A DNA stretch of 55,421 nucleotides from JAMOAW01 sp039908535 (GCA_039908535.1 JAMOAW010000070.1:1-55421), one strand, 5' to 3'; shown: positions 8,339-17,140, counted from the stretch's first letter. The notes: generated from the letters alone by a model not told the origin. Translations and numbers: made by a program.

Positions 8339-8675
8339 GAATATGATGCCTTTCGGGCAAAAGATAAAAATCCGGTACCACCACATTGACGTGTGGACGA
8401 TTAACAAGTGCCTGAACAAAAAGCAAAGTCAAGACCTTGGGGGATTGCGTCCCCCAATCCCCCTGCTTTTTGAAGGAAGCAAAATCGAGGTCAAAAGCAA
8501 AATCAAAACCCTGGGGGCAATCCCCCAGACCCCTTTTTTTTTAAATAATAAAATCAAAAAACAGACGACCACGGTTAAGTGTGGTGGTACCAAAAATCCT
8601 TGGGGATGAATCCCCAGCCCCCTCTTTTTTTTTGGGTGCGGCTCTGGGCTCCCCAAGATATTGATTTTTGTTTTA
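8339..8675 (-). repeat. Type A repeat, copy 4, interrupted by a type B element
   Basis: On the minus strand the two type A halves lie at 8339-8373 and 8592-8675. The right end is ATGATGCCTTTCGGGCA; the other half holds GGGGATGAATCCCC and the CCAAGATATTGATTTTT left end. The type B element at 8374-8591 interrupts them. This fills the whole 365-bp gap between pilY1 and pilE; no gene is seen in it. Confidence 0.75.
8374..8591. mobile_element. Type B MITE-like element with 8-bp target duplication
   Basis: A 218-bp element with terminal inverted repeats GGTACCACCACA (12 bp perfect, extended imperfectly to 23 bp). It is flanked on both sides by the direct repeat AAAAATCC (8366-8373 and 8592-8599). 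It holds no credible ORF. Interior hairpins include GGGGGATTGCGTCCCCC and CTGGGGGCAATCCCCCAG. Each end can also fold as a small stem (CCACA with TGTGG). The arrangement fits a non-autonomous element moved in trans by a DDE transposase making 8-bp duplications; no transposase is in the window. Confidence 0.85.
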
Positions 8676-8678
8676 AAA

Positions 8679-11600
8679 TTATTCACTGCTGCGCAATTCG
8701 CGCCAAGAGAGACGCCCAAGACGGGCATTGGATCCGGTTTTAATCTTGCGTTGCACAATCTCCCCAGAGGAGCCAGGGGTATATTGGTTGTCACCCAAAA
8801 AAGCCGACTCAGCCGGTAGACCTTGATTAAATCGTTCACCTGCCGGAGGTTTTGGTGTCTCTCCAGGCGCACTAGAAACCAAATCATCCGCATCTACTGT
8901 TTGATCATGATTGGCATCAAAAGCCGCCTGTGGTGTCTGACCACAGGTAGAAGGATCCATCGACATCAGCCAACCGCTCCCCCCGTAAGTACACTGGGTA
9001 ACACTTGGAATCAATGAGTTAAAATAGACCACCCCACCCCGAATTTTGGCATCCACGACCACCCGCTCCCCAGCTTCGGGCAAATCGATATAACAGCCCA
9101 TTTTAGAATGATAATTGACAGCATTATTTGTAATTAAACGCAAACCAGAATTAAGAGGATCGATCGTCACCATTTGGGCTGTCAAATTAGAACGCGTCAC
9201 CCCAGAGGTGCCGTTGTCCCAAACACCATAAAAGGATTGAGTTTGAGTCATTGCTGGATCCTGTTGAGTGATATATTGACCGCTGCCAACAAAAACCATC
9301 ACGTTAGGATAGTTGGCAGTCGTGCTGGCCTCGGTAGGATGACGCATCAATACCGGTTTCGCTGTAATCGGCTGCAAAACCGTGGTCCGACTCGAGCCCG
9401 TTCCAATTTGATAACTATCCACAAACAATGGCAGTGGCTTGGTACCATTGAAATAAGCCACATTCCAATTGCCGTGAGAGGCATCAGCCAGATTAAAAGC
9501 CCATACATTGCCAAACAAATCTCCAGCATAGACCCGATCCACCGTCCCATTGCCATCCAAGTCTGCGGCAACCGGGGTAGAAAGGCCATTGCGTTCGGAT
9601 GTCGTACCAGTTGCCGTGGTAATTTTTATATAATCGTTGCCCAAACTCCAAGAGCCATCCAAGCCACCTTCTAAGAAAAGAACAAATAAATCTGCGCTGC
9701 CATCGCCGCTATCGTTATAACCGTTACCAAAAATCACCGCCCAACGATTTATGCCATTCACTTTAGAATTGGTCATCACGACCGTTGCCTCACTAAATGA
9801 ATAGCCCAAATCGGCATTGTGCGCCGAAGTAAACTCCCACAAGACGGTGTTGGCAGGGGAAGAACCTTGTTCAGAGAAGAGCGACGGATCGGTGATATCA
9901 AGAGCAAATATCCCCCGTCCTCCCCCACGCTCCCCCCCGACAAGAATGGTGTGCCACCCTTGTGTCCCCCCGACTGAAGTGGCCACATAGGCGTCAGAAA
10001 CGGTTGGGGTTAAATCCACATAATAACGGTGATTATAGCTGCTCTGGGTCAAATAGTGCATCCCTTGGGTCAACATTTGATCAAACAGATTGCCTGGCAT
10101 ATATGCCAACAACTCCTGACCATCGCTGGCGCGAAAACCGTGCAAAAGACCATCATTGGCCCCAACATAGACCATCGGCACCCGATTTGCGGTGGCCGCT
10201 TTATAACTGCTATAACCAATTGGAAAAAGAGAGCTGTTTGAAAATCCCATTTCAGCCTGTCCAACATAAATGGGGCTTGAGTTGACGATATCCCCCAATC
10301 GGCTATTCCGATAACGCAATTTTAACCCCACCCCCTCCTGGGTGCGATCCCCTCGTAACCAGTTAAGACGGGCTTGAGCCTTGGTATAAGGGGAGGCTTC
10401 GCTTCCCCCAAGACCATCCTGTTTTAAATCATTTTGCTGTGTGGCGGTCAATTGACTCCAGGTCAAAGGGATCCCATCGACACCATTGTAGGTCAACAGA
10501 ACCCTGGGAGTTGCAGCCAAATCCCGATTGTCCAAAACGGTTGCGGCATCCCATTGATTATCTAAGGCCCCACTGGCATCGGTTAACAAAGAGCCATCCT
10601 GTTGAATAGGGGTAGCAGTCAGATGACCAGACCAATTAACGGTATCGAAAGTGGCCTGATATAACACACTATTGGTCTCTAGTTGACTGGCGTTAAAGGT
10701 CACCGATGCCATGGTGCCGGTTTGAGCCATGATATGTCTTGAGGCCTCTTGAAACGCCGATTGCAATTGCATGGCCGTACTGGCGGTCAGATAAACCCCC
10801 TCCCCTGGGCCAACTCCTTGACCATTGTCGGCGGTATGCTGCAACAATGGATCCTCAATAGCCTGATCGTCGGCAAAACCGATCGGATAGGTCAAAACAT
10901 TATTGACCACGGCGTGCCCATCTCCATCATTAAGATCGGGGCGTAAATCAATCTCAAATAAGGCTTTGGCCACATCATCTAGATAGTCGCTCCCATAGGT
11001 TTCATACTCCTGACCAATTTTTCGATCATAAGTGAGACAAGAGGCAGGAGGCTGACAGTCACCATCATAATCTTTCAAATAGGCGTTATTTACCAAAGCC
11101 TGATCCGCTTGTGGACGACCATCGGTCACCAATAAAACAAAATTTTGCTGACAAAAAGCGGTCACCGGACCAGCCGTTGGCGCACCCGTTGGAGCATGGG
11201 TGAATAGGTTTGTTCCGGTAACGGTAGAGTGATTGCTCTGACCTGGATGTATGGTCAACTGTCCAACGTTTCCAGAGCCATTGGTGGCAAAATAACGCCC
11301 CAAAGAGGCCAATGATTCCGATAATGGGGTCATCCCAGACGGGGTTAACTGGGCAATTTGCGCTTTAATGTTGGTGCGTATACTGCCACCGGCATCGCCG
11401 ATATCGGTCATAGGAATCAATAATTGTGCTTGTTGAAAGGTAGAAGCCGTCGTGCTGGTATTATCCGAATAGGTTGCCACCCCAAAACGCACACTGTTTA
11501 AGGAATCCACCAAGATTGTGCTCCCCTCCTTGGCAATTTCCATCCGTTGTTTTACGCCTGGCCGACGCCGGGAATCTATCCCCCAATCCCGGCTTGAGGC

Positions 11601-12128
11601 CCCAAAATACCAATTCAAATAGTGACCGGTATATTGGGCATCCAAATATCCAGAGGGATACTTAGTGGCTCCGACGCCCCCGCCATTGGCATACAAACGG
11701 GCCTTATATTTTAATTCAGGATCGAAACAAACAGAGTTACGCCCTGTTTGACCAATCCCACTGCTGTTTTTCCAATCATAGTCGGTAGAACTTCCCAAGG
11801 TGTAATAAGCCTGTATATAGGCCAAACCTGCTGAAGTGATTCGTACATCCAAGGTTTGGAAAACCCCTGGATCCAAACGCATAGACTGGGGACAGTTATT
11901 CCAAGTGCTCTCCTCAGAAGAGTAGGGAAAATCGGGAACCAGATTGCTCATAGAGCCAGAATTATCTAGCAACACCATAATATTGGGAATGGCATTGGCT
12001 TCCACGAACAAAGGCTTTTGCGCGACCACTCCTGGAGCGGCTTGGCCCAGTTGAATTGGAAGAACTCCCAAGAGGATTCCACCTAAAACAAACCAAAAAG
12101 CCGGTTTATAACATTTGATAATATACAT
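8679..12128 (-). CDS. pilY1: PilY1-like type IV pilus tip/biogenesis protein
   Basis: About 1149 residues, typical for PilY1. The start at 12128 (MYIIKCYKP) has AAGGAT just upstream and avoids overlapping pilX; a longer frame reaches 12167. A signal peptide ends near QLGQAAPG. The N-terminal half is von Willebrand A-like, with the metal site DNSGSMS near residue 60. The C-terminal half is the PilY1 beta-propeller, with aspartate-rich segments. A loop near the C-terminus reads DANHDQTVDADD, which matches a calcium-binding loop. PilY1 acts at the pilus tip in adhesion, in controlling retraction and in surface sensing. It follows pilX by 22 bp. Confidence 0.93.
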   Translation of the reverse strand: MYIIKCYKPAFWFVLGGILLGVLPIQLGQAAPGVVAQKPLFVEANAIPNIMVLLDNSGSMSNLVPDFPYSSEESTWNNCPQSMRLDPGVFQTLDVRITSAGLAYIQAYYTLGSSTDYDWKNSSGIGQTGRNSVCFDPELKYKARLYANGGGVGATKYPSGYLDAQYTGHYLNWYFGASSRDWGIDSRRRPGVKQRMEIAKEGSTILVDSLNSVRFGVATYSDNTSTTASTFQQAQLLIPMTDIGDAGGSIRTNIKAQIAQLTPSGMTPLSESLASLGRYFATNGSGNVGQLTIHPGQSNHSTVTGTNLFTHAPTGAPTAGPVTAFCQQNFVLLVTDGRPQADQALVNNAYLKDYDGDCQPPASCLTYDRKIGQEYETYGSDYLDDVAKALFEIDLRPDLNDGDGHAVVNNVLTYPIGFADDQAIEDPLLQHTADNGQGVGPGEGVYLTASTAMQLQSAFQEASRHIMAQTGTMASVTFNASQLETNSVLYQATFDTVNWSGHLTATPIQQDGSLLTDASGALDNQWDAATVLDNRDLAATPRVLLTYNGVDGIPLTWSQLTATQQNDLKQDGLGGSEASPYTKAQARLNWLRGDRTQEGVGLKLRYRNSRLGDIVNSSPIYVGQAEMGFSNSSLFPIGYSSYKAATANRVPMVYVGANDGLLHGFRASDGQELLAYMPGNLFDQMLTQGMHYLTQSSYNHRYYVDLTPTVSDAYVATSVGGTQGWHTILVGGERGGGRGIFALDITDPSLFSEQGSSPANTVLWEFTSAHNADLGYSFSEATVVMTNSKVNGINRWAVIFGNGYNDSGDGSADLFVLFLEGGLDGSWSLGNDYIKITTATGTTSERNGLSTPVAADLDGNGTVDRVYAGDLFGNVWAFNLADASHGNWNVAYFNGTKPLPLFVDSYQIGTGSSRTTVLQPITAKPVLMRHPTEASTTANYPNVMVFVGSGQYITQQDPAMTQTQSFYGVWDNGTSGVTRSNLTAQMVTIDPLNSGLRLITNNAVNYHSKMGCYIDLPEAGERVVVDAKIRGGVVYFNSLIPSVTQCTYGGSGWLMSMDPSTCGQTPQAAFDANHDQTVDADDLVSSAPGETPKPPAGERFNQGLPAESAFLGDNQYTPGSSGEIVQRKIKTGSNARLGRLSWRELRSSE

Positions 12129-12150
12129 TATCGTATCCTTAATGGTCAAA

Positions 12151-12690
12151 TTATAACCGTTTACCATAATAGCTTTCCAGCAACACCTGACTGGTGTTGG
12201 CAGATCCTCGACCGAGTGCCTTAACTCGAAATCCTGTCACATCCCCTTGCCCCACAGATTCCCCATACCCATTGAGGTTGATCTCAGTTCCAGAGGATTC
12301 CTGAATGGCTCCAATCACCTGAATATAGTAGCGCGGCGGATCACTCACCCCTGCGATTGTTCCAGAGTAACTTTTAGAAAAGCCGCTCCCCCATTGATTG
12401 GGCTGAAAGGGGTCTGGCGTCGCCTCTTTGGAACACAATCCTTGGGTACACAAGATGTTAAAATCGGAGGTGGTGGCCAATGTTTCGATAAAAGCCTCGC
12501 CATTGCGTAAGGCACTTTCAGCGGCTTGAAAGGCCAAATTTTGATCTCTAAAACTGCCCGCCATCCGCTCTTCCATAACAGAATCCTTCATAGATCCCAG
12601 GGCAAGAAGGGTCAAAATCAATAATAATACGATAGAGATGATTAAAACAGACCCGCGTTCTTTAGAGTAAGATATGACAATATTTTTCAT
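12151..12690 (-). CDS. pilX: PilX-like minor pilin / assembly protein
   Basis: A 179-residue protein with a basic start, the segment ERGSVLIISIVLLLILTLLA as the N-terminal hydrophobic helix, and the PilX-typical AFQAAESALRNGE block. Unlike classical pilins the cleavage context is G/SVLII with Ser instead of Phe, and the usual Glu at +5 is not obvious; this is normal for PilX. Its ATG overlaps the pilW stop (ATGA), implying translational coupling. It belongs with pilV, pilW, pilY1 and fimT in the minor pilin complex that primes pilus assembly in the inner membrane. Confidence 0.88.
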   Translation of the reverse strand: MKNIVISYSKERGSVLIISIVLLLILTLLALGSMKDSVMEERMAGSFRDQNLAFQAAESALRNGEAFIETLATTSDFNILCTQGLCSKEATPDPFQPNQWGSGFSKSYSGTIAGVSDPPRYYIQVIGAIQESSGTEINLNGYGESVGQGDVTGFRVKALGRGSANTSQVLLESYYGKRL

Positions 12691-13709
12691 TTTAACCCCC
12701 GATTCCGCAATTCTACAGTGGTGGAAAATATGCGCCGTGCTCGCCGATCATCGACGGGATCCACCAGTTGGTCAGCGACCTGATAGGTTCGACTATTTTT
12801 TTGGATATCCACTTCTTCCGGGGTGCGCATGAGCATAGCGATACGCATGGCGGTCACATTATTCATGTTCACCCCTGACGCGATCAGCCAACGATTGGCC
12901 ACCCCATCGCCATCGGTATCTTCTCCATATAAAAATTGCAAACTCTCCACCCCTTCCACCAACTCATCCACCACCCCATTGCGAGATCTAAACAGAGCTG
13001 GTTCGCCACTTTCTCCTGGAGCGACAAAGTAGGTGATAACCACCACACCATAGACCTGGGCATCCCCTTCATACACCTTAGAAAGACAATGGGCGTTGGC
13101 TCCGGGACAGCCAGGATTGCTGGGATTATAGTTGCTGGGCTGGGTGACGTTACCGGTATTATGAACCAAAGTTCCGGTACTCCCAGGATTGGCATTACTG
13201 ACTTGAAAAATATCCCCTTGCAGGCAATCGCTGATCAATAAGACCTCTCCTTGAAAAATTTCATTGTTATTATTAACAAAAATATTACTAGAGGCTTGAG
13301 GCCCATAGGGCGCTTGAACGGTAAGACCCAAATCGTCCAACACCCCACGCATGGTGACAGAATCGTTGCCTCCCACACCTCCGTCTACACCCTCCAGACC
13401 GAGGGGAAAGCCATGTAGATCGGCATCATAGCCCACACCTGCTGGGTTTAAATTATTGATAATTTTTGTTAAACCATTCAGACAGCCCCAATAATCGGCC
13501 ATACGCAGATCCCGCGTCAGCATATCCAAAGCAAAACGTCCGTTCTCCTGGACTCTGGCCAAACCGGTCGTGATCTGATAGGTGGCTTTTTGTCCCATAA
13601 AAATTCGGATGACACCTGCCAAAAGAAATAATCCGATGGTAACCGCCACCATGAGTTCTACCAAAGTGAAACCGTTTGCCTCTCTTGTTTTATAATGAAA
13701 GCTGTTCAT
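12687..13709 (-). CDS. pilW: PilW-like minor pilin
   Basis: About 340 residues from the start at 13709 (MNSFHYKT). The frame stays open a further 54 codons upstream, but that part overlaps pilV and looks spurious. The prepilin site is NG/FTLVELMV with Glu at +5, followed by the hydrophobic helix VTIGLFLLAGVIRIF. The middle has the PilW pattern RVQENGRFALDMLTRDLRMA and a cysteine-containing globular domain. The 3' end overlaps pilX by 4 bp and pilV lies 4 bp upstream. Confidence 0.9.
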   Translation of the reverse strand: MNSFHYKTREANGFTLVELMVAVTIGLFLLAGVIRIFMGQKATYQITTGLARVQENGRFALDMLTRDLRMADYWGCLNGLTKIINNLNPAGVGYDADLHGFPLGLEGVDGGVGGNDSVTMRGVLDDLGLTVQAPYGPQASSNIFVNNNNEIFQGEVLLISDCLQGDIFQVSNANPGSTGTLVHNTGNVTQPSNYNPSNPGCPGANAHCLSKVYEGDAQVYGVVVITYFVAPGESGEPALFRSRNGVVDELVEGVESLQFLYGEDTDGDGVANRWLIASGVNMNNVTAMRIAMLMRTPEEVDIQKNSRTYQVADQLVDPVDDRRARRIFSTTVELRNRGLK

Positions 13710-13713
13710 GGTG

Positions 13714-14175
13714 TTATAATTCCGTTTGAATTGCGAAGATCGTAGGTGCCTCTTGACCCCGTGTATCATCCCATTGCACTTCAATAATAAATAACTCCCC
13801 ATCACGACGGATGGCGCCATCTCCAGCAGGAAGGGTGGTGCTGAGATGATTTTTCCACTGTTGGAGATCATATTGAGCCGTTTGTAAAGGGGTACAATCT
13901 ACCCCAACCGACTGACAATCGTTGGGTGCGGCACCCAGCGCGCCAAATGAGATATCATATCCTCCTGCGGAAGCGGTGAGATGGTTCGCGCGCATTCGAT
14001 CCAAAAGATCTCCAGCCATCATCGTCGCTTGGCTACGTAAATATGAGCCATGATTGGCGCGCAAGCTTGCCCCTTGCAAACCAGCCATTCCCAACAAACC
14101 GATGGACAATACGATCAAGGTGATGAGGATTTCCAGAAGAGAAAAGCCATATTGTTTTTGATTTCGGGTATTCAT
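13714..14175 (-). CDS. pilV: PilV-like minor pilin
   Basis: About 153 residues from the ATG at 14175, chosen because GGGAG lies six bases upstream; earlier in-frame codons run into fimT. The prepilin site is YG/FSLLEILITL with Glu at +5, and the helix continues IVLSIGLLGMAGLQ, a PilV hallmark. The segment SYLRSQATMMAGDLLDRMRAN is also characteristic. It is part of the minor pilin operon and is closely spaced to pilW. Confidence 0.9.
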   Translation of the reverse strand: MNTRNQKQYGFSLLEILITLIVLSIGLLGMAGLQGASLRANHGSYLRSQATMMAGDLLDRMRANHLTASAGGYDISFGALGAAPNDCQSVGVDCTPLQTAQYDLQQWKNHLSTTLPAGDGAIRRDGELFIIEVQWDDTRGQEAPTIFAIQTEL

Positions 14176-14185
14176 GATCATCTCC

Positions 14186-14743
14186 CTAAGAACAACTGAT
14201 TGCTGGATGACGGGTGCGAACGCGACCGGCCCCATTTACCAAAATGTCATAGGCTTTATCTACTCCCCTAGAGTCACAAAGGCGAAATCCCCCGCTATTT
14301 CCCCCATTTCCCTGACTAAATCCAGTTGCTTTAAAAGAGATATATTGAGTATAGACGGAATTTTGCTTGAGAAAACTGTCGTGACTGAGCGGTGGATTCA
14401 CCCGCAAGAGTTCATCGTCGCCATCCAGGGTTCCTGGTGTATGGCCATCCGCAAAGACAATCCACCCCTCCCCCCACTCCCCGCCCCCCGTTGAGCATGT
14501 GAGTAAATCCAAACTTGGACACAAACTCACCCGTTCACCTCGACGCACCGCTTCACTGCGGGCATATTGCAATGAAGCGACAAAGTTATTGACTTGAGAA
14601 ATCAAACGATTATTCTGAATTAAATCATACAAAACCGGAACCCCCATCCCTGTTAGGATACCAGCGATGGATAAAACCACAATCAATTCGATCAAGGTAA
14701 ATCCGTTTTTGGAAGGAGGAAGAGATGGATATTTAGCGTTCAT
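14186..14743 (-). CDS. fimT: FimT/GspH-like pseudopilin
   Basis: A 185-residue prepilin with site NG/FTLIELIVVLSIAGIL. The GspH/FimT feature NNFVASLQYARSEAVRRGERVSLCPS follows, and the C-terminal part has paired cysteines (RLCDSRG and a final SCS). FimT-type pseudopilins belong to the minor pilin set and in some species bind DNA for uptake. It is the first gene of the operon; GAGGT sits ~6 bases before the ATG. The promoter must lie in the AT-rich region 14744-15130. Confidence 0.88.
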   Translation of the reverse strand: MNAKYPSLPPSKNGFTLIELIVVLSIAGILTGMGVPVLYDLIQNNRLISQVNNFVASLQYARSEAVRRGERVSLCPSLDLLTCSTGGGEWGEGWIVFADGHTPGTLDGDDELLRVNPPLSHDSFLKQNSVYTQYISFKATGFSQGNGGNSGGFRLCDSRGVDKAYDILVNGAGRVRTRHPAISCS

Positions 14744-15130
14744 GGTTGACCTCGTTGGATGAGTGGTTTATCAATTCTTACTCAAAATATAGGCCAACCT
14801 GGATTTATTTTGTTAACAACATGTTATTTAAAGAATTTATTTTATTTTTATTAAAAATAATGGCTTAATTTTATTTAAAACTGTAAATTTTAATTTACAG
14901 TTTTAAATAAAATTTTACTGATGTAATTTTTTTTTACATCATACCGATTTAAATAAAAACAATCAATCCACTAAATATTTTTGCATAGATTTACAATATC
15001 AACAATATATAAGAGATCTGTATGATATATTTATTATTGACTTAAAATATATTTTTACAATATCATATCTTCCTAATAATCATTAAAATTCAAAATTAAA
15101 ATTTAAAAATTGGAGTCATGATTTTCCTTT
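14744..15130. other. AT-rich divergent intergenic region (fimT / yraN)
   Basis: 387 bp without a gene, extremely AT-rich, between divergent fimT and yraN. It holds a 48-bp palindrome (14867-14914) and a small hairpin at 14920-14940 (GATGTAA, T7 loop, TTACATC). The promoters of both genes must lie here, but the AT bias makes -10/-35 boxes impossible to choose by eye. Confidence 0.6.
14867..14914. promoter_or_regulatory. Perfect 23-bp inverted repeat
   Basis: Arms 14867-14889 and 14892-14914 are perfect reverse complements with a 2-bp centre; the core is AAAACTGTAAATT. It lies ~125 bp upstream of fimT and ~215 bp upstream of yraN. It could be an operator, a bidirectional terminator or a cruciform. 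The A/T flanks would also give U-tails on either strand. Confidence 0.6.
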
Positions 15131-15520
15131 ATGCTGCTCAAAATATTTAATAAAATATATCTTGGCAATCGTAAAGCCTTCGGTCTTTATGCAGAAGAAA
15201 TGGCCGCAAACCATTTAATCCGTACTGGCTACCACATATTGGAACGCAATAAACGTTTTCGTCAGGGTGAACTGGATATCGTTGCCCTGCACAAAGAATA
15301 TCTCGTTTTTTGCGAGGTAAAGGCTCGACGTAGCCAAACACAAGAGAGTGCCGCCGAAGCCATTGATACCTTTAAACAAAACCGCCTAATGCTGTTGGCT
15401 GAACTCTATAGGCAAGCTCATCCCGAATATCAAGACCATCCTTGTCGCTTTGATGCAGTATTAATCACTCTCAATGGAAATGATTGGCTGGTTGAAATCA
15501 TACCAAACGCCTTCCCATAG
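15131..15520 (+). CDS. YraN/UPF0102 family protein (endonuclease-like fold)
   Basis: A 129-residue protein with the UPF0102 pattern. AFGLYAEEMAANHL matches the usual G..gE..A..yL start, and GELDIVA followed by LVFCEVKARRS matches the PD-(D/E)XK-like core. The family resembles archaeal Holliday-junction resolvases in fold, but its biochemical role is not established. It is divergent from the pilus operon, and its neighbours give no functional hint. Confidence 0.88.
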   Translation: MLLKIFNKIYLGNRKAFGLYAEEMAANHLIRTGYHILERNKRFRQGELDIVALHKEYLVFCEVKARRSQTQESAAEAIDTFKQNRLMLLAELYRQAHPEYQDHPCRFDAVLITLNGNDWLVEIIPNAFP

Positions 15521-15555
15521 CTCCTTACTTATTCAAAAAACCTCGATGAGATGAT

Positions 15556-15570
15556 GGGGGGGGGGGGGGG
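15556..15570 (+). repeat. Homopolymeric G tract (15 G)
   Basis: A run of 15 consecutive G lies in the intergenic region 15521-15989, 36 bp after the yraN stop. Such tracts slip during replication and sequencing, so the exact length is uncertain. Confidence 0.8.
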
Positions 15571-15810
15571 AATTTTTCGACACCCAGCCCCTTAACGCTT
15601 AATCGGCCTACCACCCAACATATTCAAACATTCAGTCCGCCTATTGAATAAATTTTATTCATCTATTTGTTTTCATTCGATTAAGAACAAAAAAAATTGT
15701 ATAATAAAAATTTAACTGGCATATCAAAGCACATATTTTTATCATACCTCATCCTGGATCAAACCACGTCATTCTTTCTTCATCTGGAATCCAGAAGGTA
15801 CGTTATTTAT

Positions 15811-15955
15811 GTGAAAAATAAAAAATCAAGACTTTGGGGGCGGAGAACCGCCCCCAACACCCCCACCTTTTTTTTATTAAAAGAAAAAAGGGGGCTGGGG
15901 GATTGCCCCCAGGGTTTTTCTTTTGACTTTTTGCCCGAAGGGCATCATGTTCTAT
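15811..15955 (+). repeat. Type A palindromic repeat, copy 5
   Basis: Nearly complete unit: left end AAAAATCAAGACTTTGGGGG, hairpin GGGGGCGGAGAACCGCCCCC, long T/A stem, CTGGGGGATTGCCCCCAG, and the right end TTGCCCGAAGGGCATCATGTTCT. It lies 35 bp upstream of the Rpn nuclease. The remainder of 15521-15989 shows only the G tract and no gene. Confidence 0.8.
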
Positions 15956-15989
15956 AAAAGCCTGGATCTATTTATTGGGATACCAAAAT

Positions 15990-16955
15990 ATGAAACAACG
16001 CCAGTTAATCAGTTTTGATTGGGCTTTAAAACGTTTATTACGTAGTAAGGTCAATTTTGATATTCTGGAAGGCTTTCTGAGCGAATTGCTAATGGAAGAT
16101 GTACACATCCAGGAAATTCTGGAAAGCGAAAGCAATAAATTGGATCGACTTGATAAGTATAATAGAGTCGATATAAAAATAAAAAATAATCGTGATGAGT
16201 TGATCCTTATTGAGTTACAATATGAACGTGAATTTGATTATCTCCAACGCATCGTATACGGAATATCTAAAACAATTACCGAACATCTCAAAGAAGGAAG
16301 GCCTTATTATGAGATCCCAAAGGTGATTTCAGTAAGTATTCTGTATTTTGACTTGGGTCAAGGCACAGATTATATATACCATGGCACAACCTCATTTAGA
16401 GGGTTACACTCGAATGATGAATTGAAGCTCAGTGAAGGACAAAAAGAGATGTTTTGTCGGCAATCAATTCAAAAAATTTTTCCAGAGTCCTATTTGATCA
16501 AAGTAAACCGTTTTAACGATGTAGCACGCAACACTTTGGATGAATGGATATACTTTCTAAAAAATGAAGAGATCCGTGATGATTTCACCGCTCGTGGTTT
16601 AAAAAAAGCGAAAGAACAACTCAATATTTTAAACCTTCCACCAGCAGAACGCTCCTCTTATGAGCGGTACAAGGATGACCTTCACTTTCAAGCCAGCATG
16701 GTGGCATCCACCTATGGTGTTGGCAAAATGGATGGTCGCCAAGAAGGTCGCCAAGAAGGTCGCCAAGAAGGTCGCCAAGAAGAAGCCACCAAAACATTGC
16801 AACGTCTCTTGACTCGACGTTTTGGTCTTTTGCCAGCAGCTATCCAAAAGAGAGTCCATGCGGCCGATCTTGAGACCTTAGAACTCTGGACGGACCTAGT
16901 ATTGGAAGCTAAGTCTATTGAAGATATCTTTGGCCCAAATGCAAACGGAGATTAA
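15990..16955 (+). CDS. Rpn/PD-(D/E)XK nuclease family protein with DUF4351-like tail
   Basis: About 321 residues from the ATG at 15990 (a TTG at 15975 extends the frame). The N-terminal two thirds match the recombination-promoting nuclease/putative transposase family: FDWALKRLLRSKVNFDILEGFL, then RVDIKIKNN followed by LILIELQYE, which gives the D...E-x-Q core expected of this PD-(D/E)XK branch. The C-terminal part (LQRLLTRRFGLLP...ETLELWTDLVLEAKSIEDIF) is DUF4351-like. Between them a four-copy GRQE repeat gives a charged linker. Such genes are often multicopy and mobile-like. They have been linked to RecA-independent recombination; a role here is unknown. Confidence 0.85.
   Translation: MKQRQLISFDWALKRLLRSKVNFDILEGFLSELLMEDVHIQEILESESNKLDRLDKYNRVDIKIKNNRDELILIELQYEREFDYLQRIVYGISKTITEHLKEGRPYYEIPKVISVSILYFDLGQGTDYIYHGTTSFRGLHSNDELKLSEGQKEMFCRQSIQKIFPESYLIKVNRFNDVARNTLDEWIYFLKNEEIRDDFTARGLKKAKEQLNILNLPPAERSSYERYKDDLHFQASMVASTYGVGKMDGRQEGRQEGRQEGRQEEATKTLQRLLTRRFGLLPAAIQKRVHAADLETLELWTDLVLEAKSIEDIFGPNANGD
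16734..16781 (+). repeat. In-frame 12-bp tandem repeat (GRQE x4)
   Basis: GGTCGCCAAGAA is repeated four times without mismatch inside the Rpn gene, just before the DUF4351-like tail. Copy-number change would keep the frame and only alter linker length. Confidence 0.95.
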
Positions 16956-17077
16956 TTTTGCAAATGGAACCCTCTATAGCACCCGTTTACAGGCCAATCA
17001 GGAGGCAAATTTTCCAACGATACAATAGAAAATCGGCATATATATACCGTAAGAATAAACTTTTGGAGTATTTGGTT

Positions 17078-17140
17078 GGTCATCATTCATTCAATCAATA
17101 AATGCCCCTGAGATTATCTGGGGCTGAATGAACGATGACC
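17078..17140 (+). promoter_or_regulatory. Nested inverted repeat just before the SCO1 gene
   Basis: The outer arms GGTCATCATTCATTCA (17078-17093) and TGAATGAACGATGACC (17125-17140) pair at 15 of 16 positions. The inner arms GCCCC/GGGGC (17104-17108, 17120-17124) make a second stem. The structure ends 2 bp before the preferred SCO1 start at 17143, so it could be a leader hairpin controlling translation or the operator of a repressor. No T-run follows. Confidence 0.6.

Noticed and set aside
8429..8893. A 154-codon minus-strand ORF sharing its tail with an 81-codon ORF at 48342-48587.
   Set aside because: The shared residues are the type B repeat read in one frame, and the rest overlaps pilY1. 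It is repeat read-through, not a gene family.
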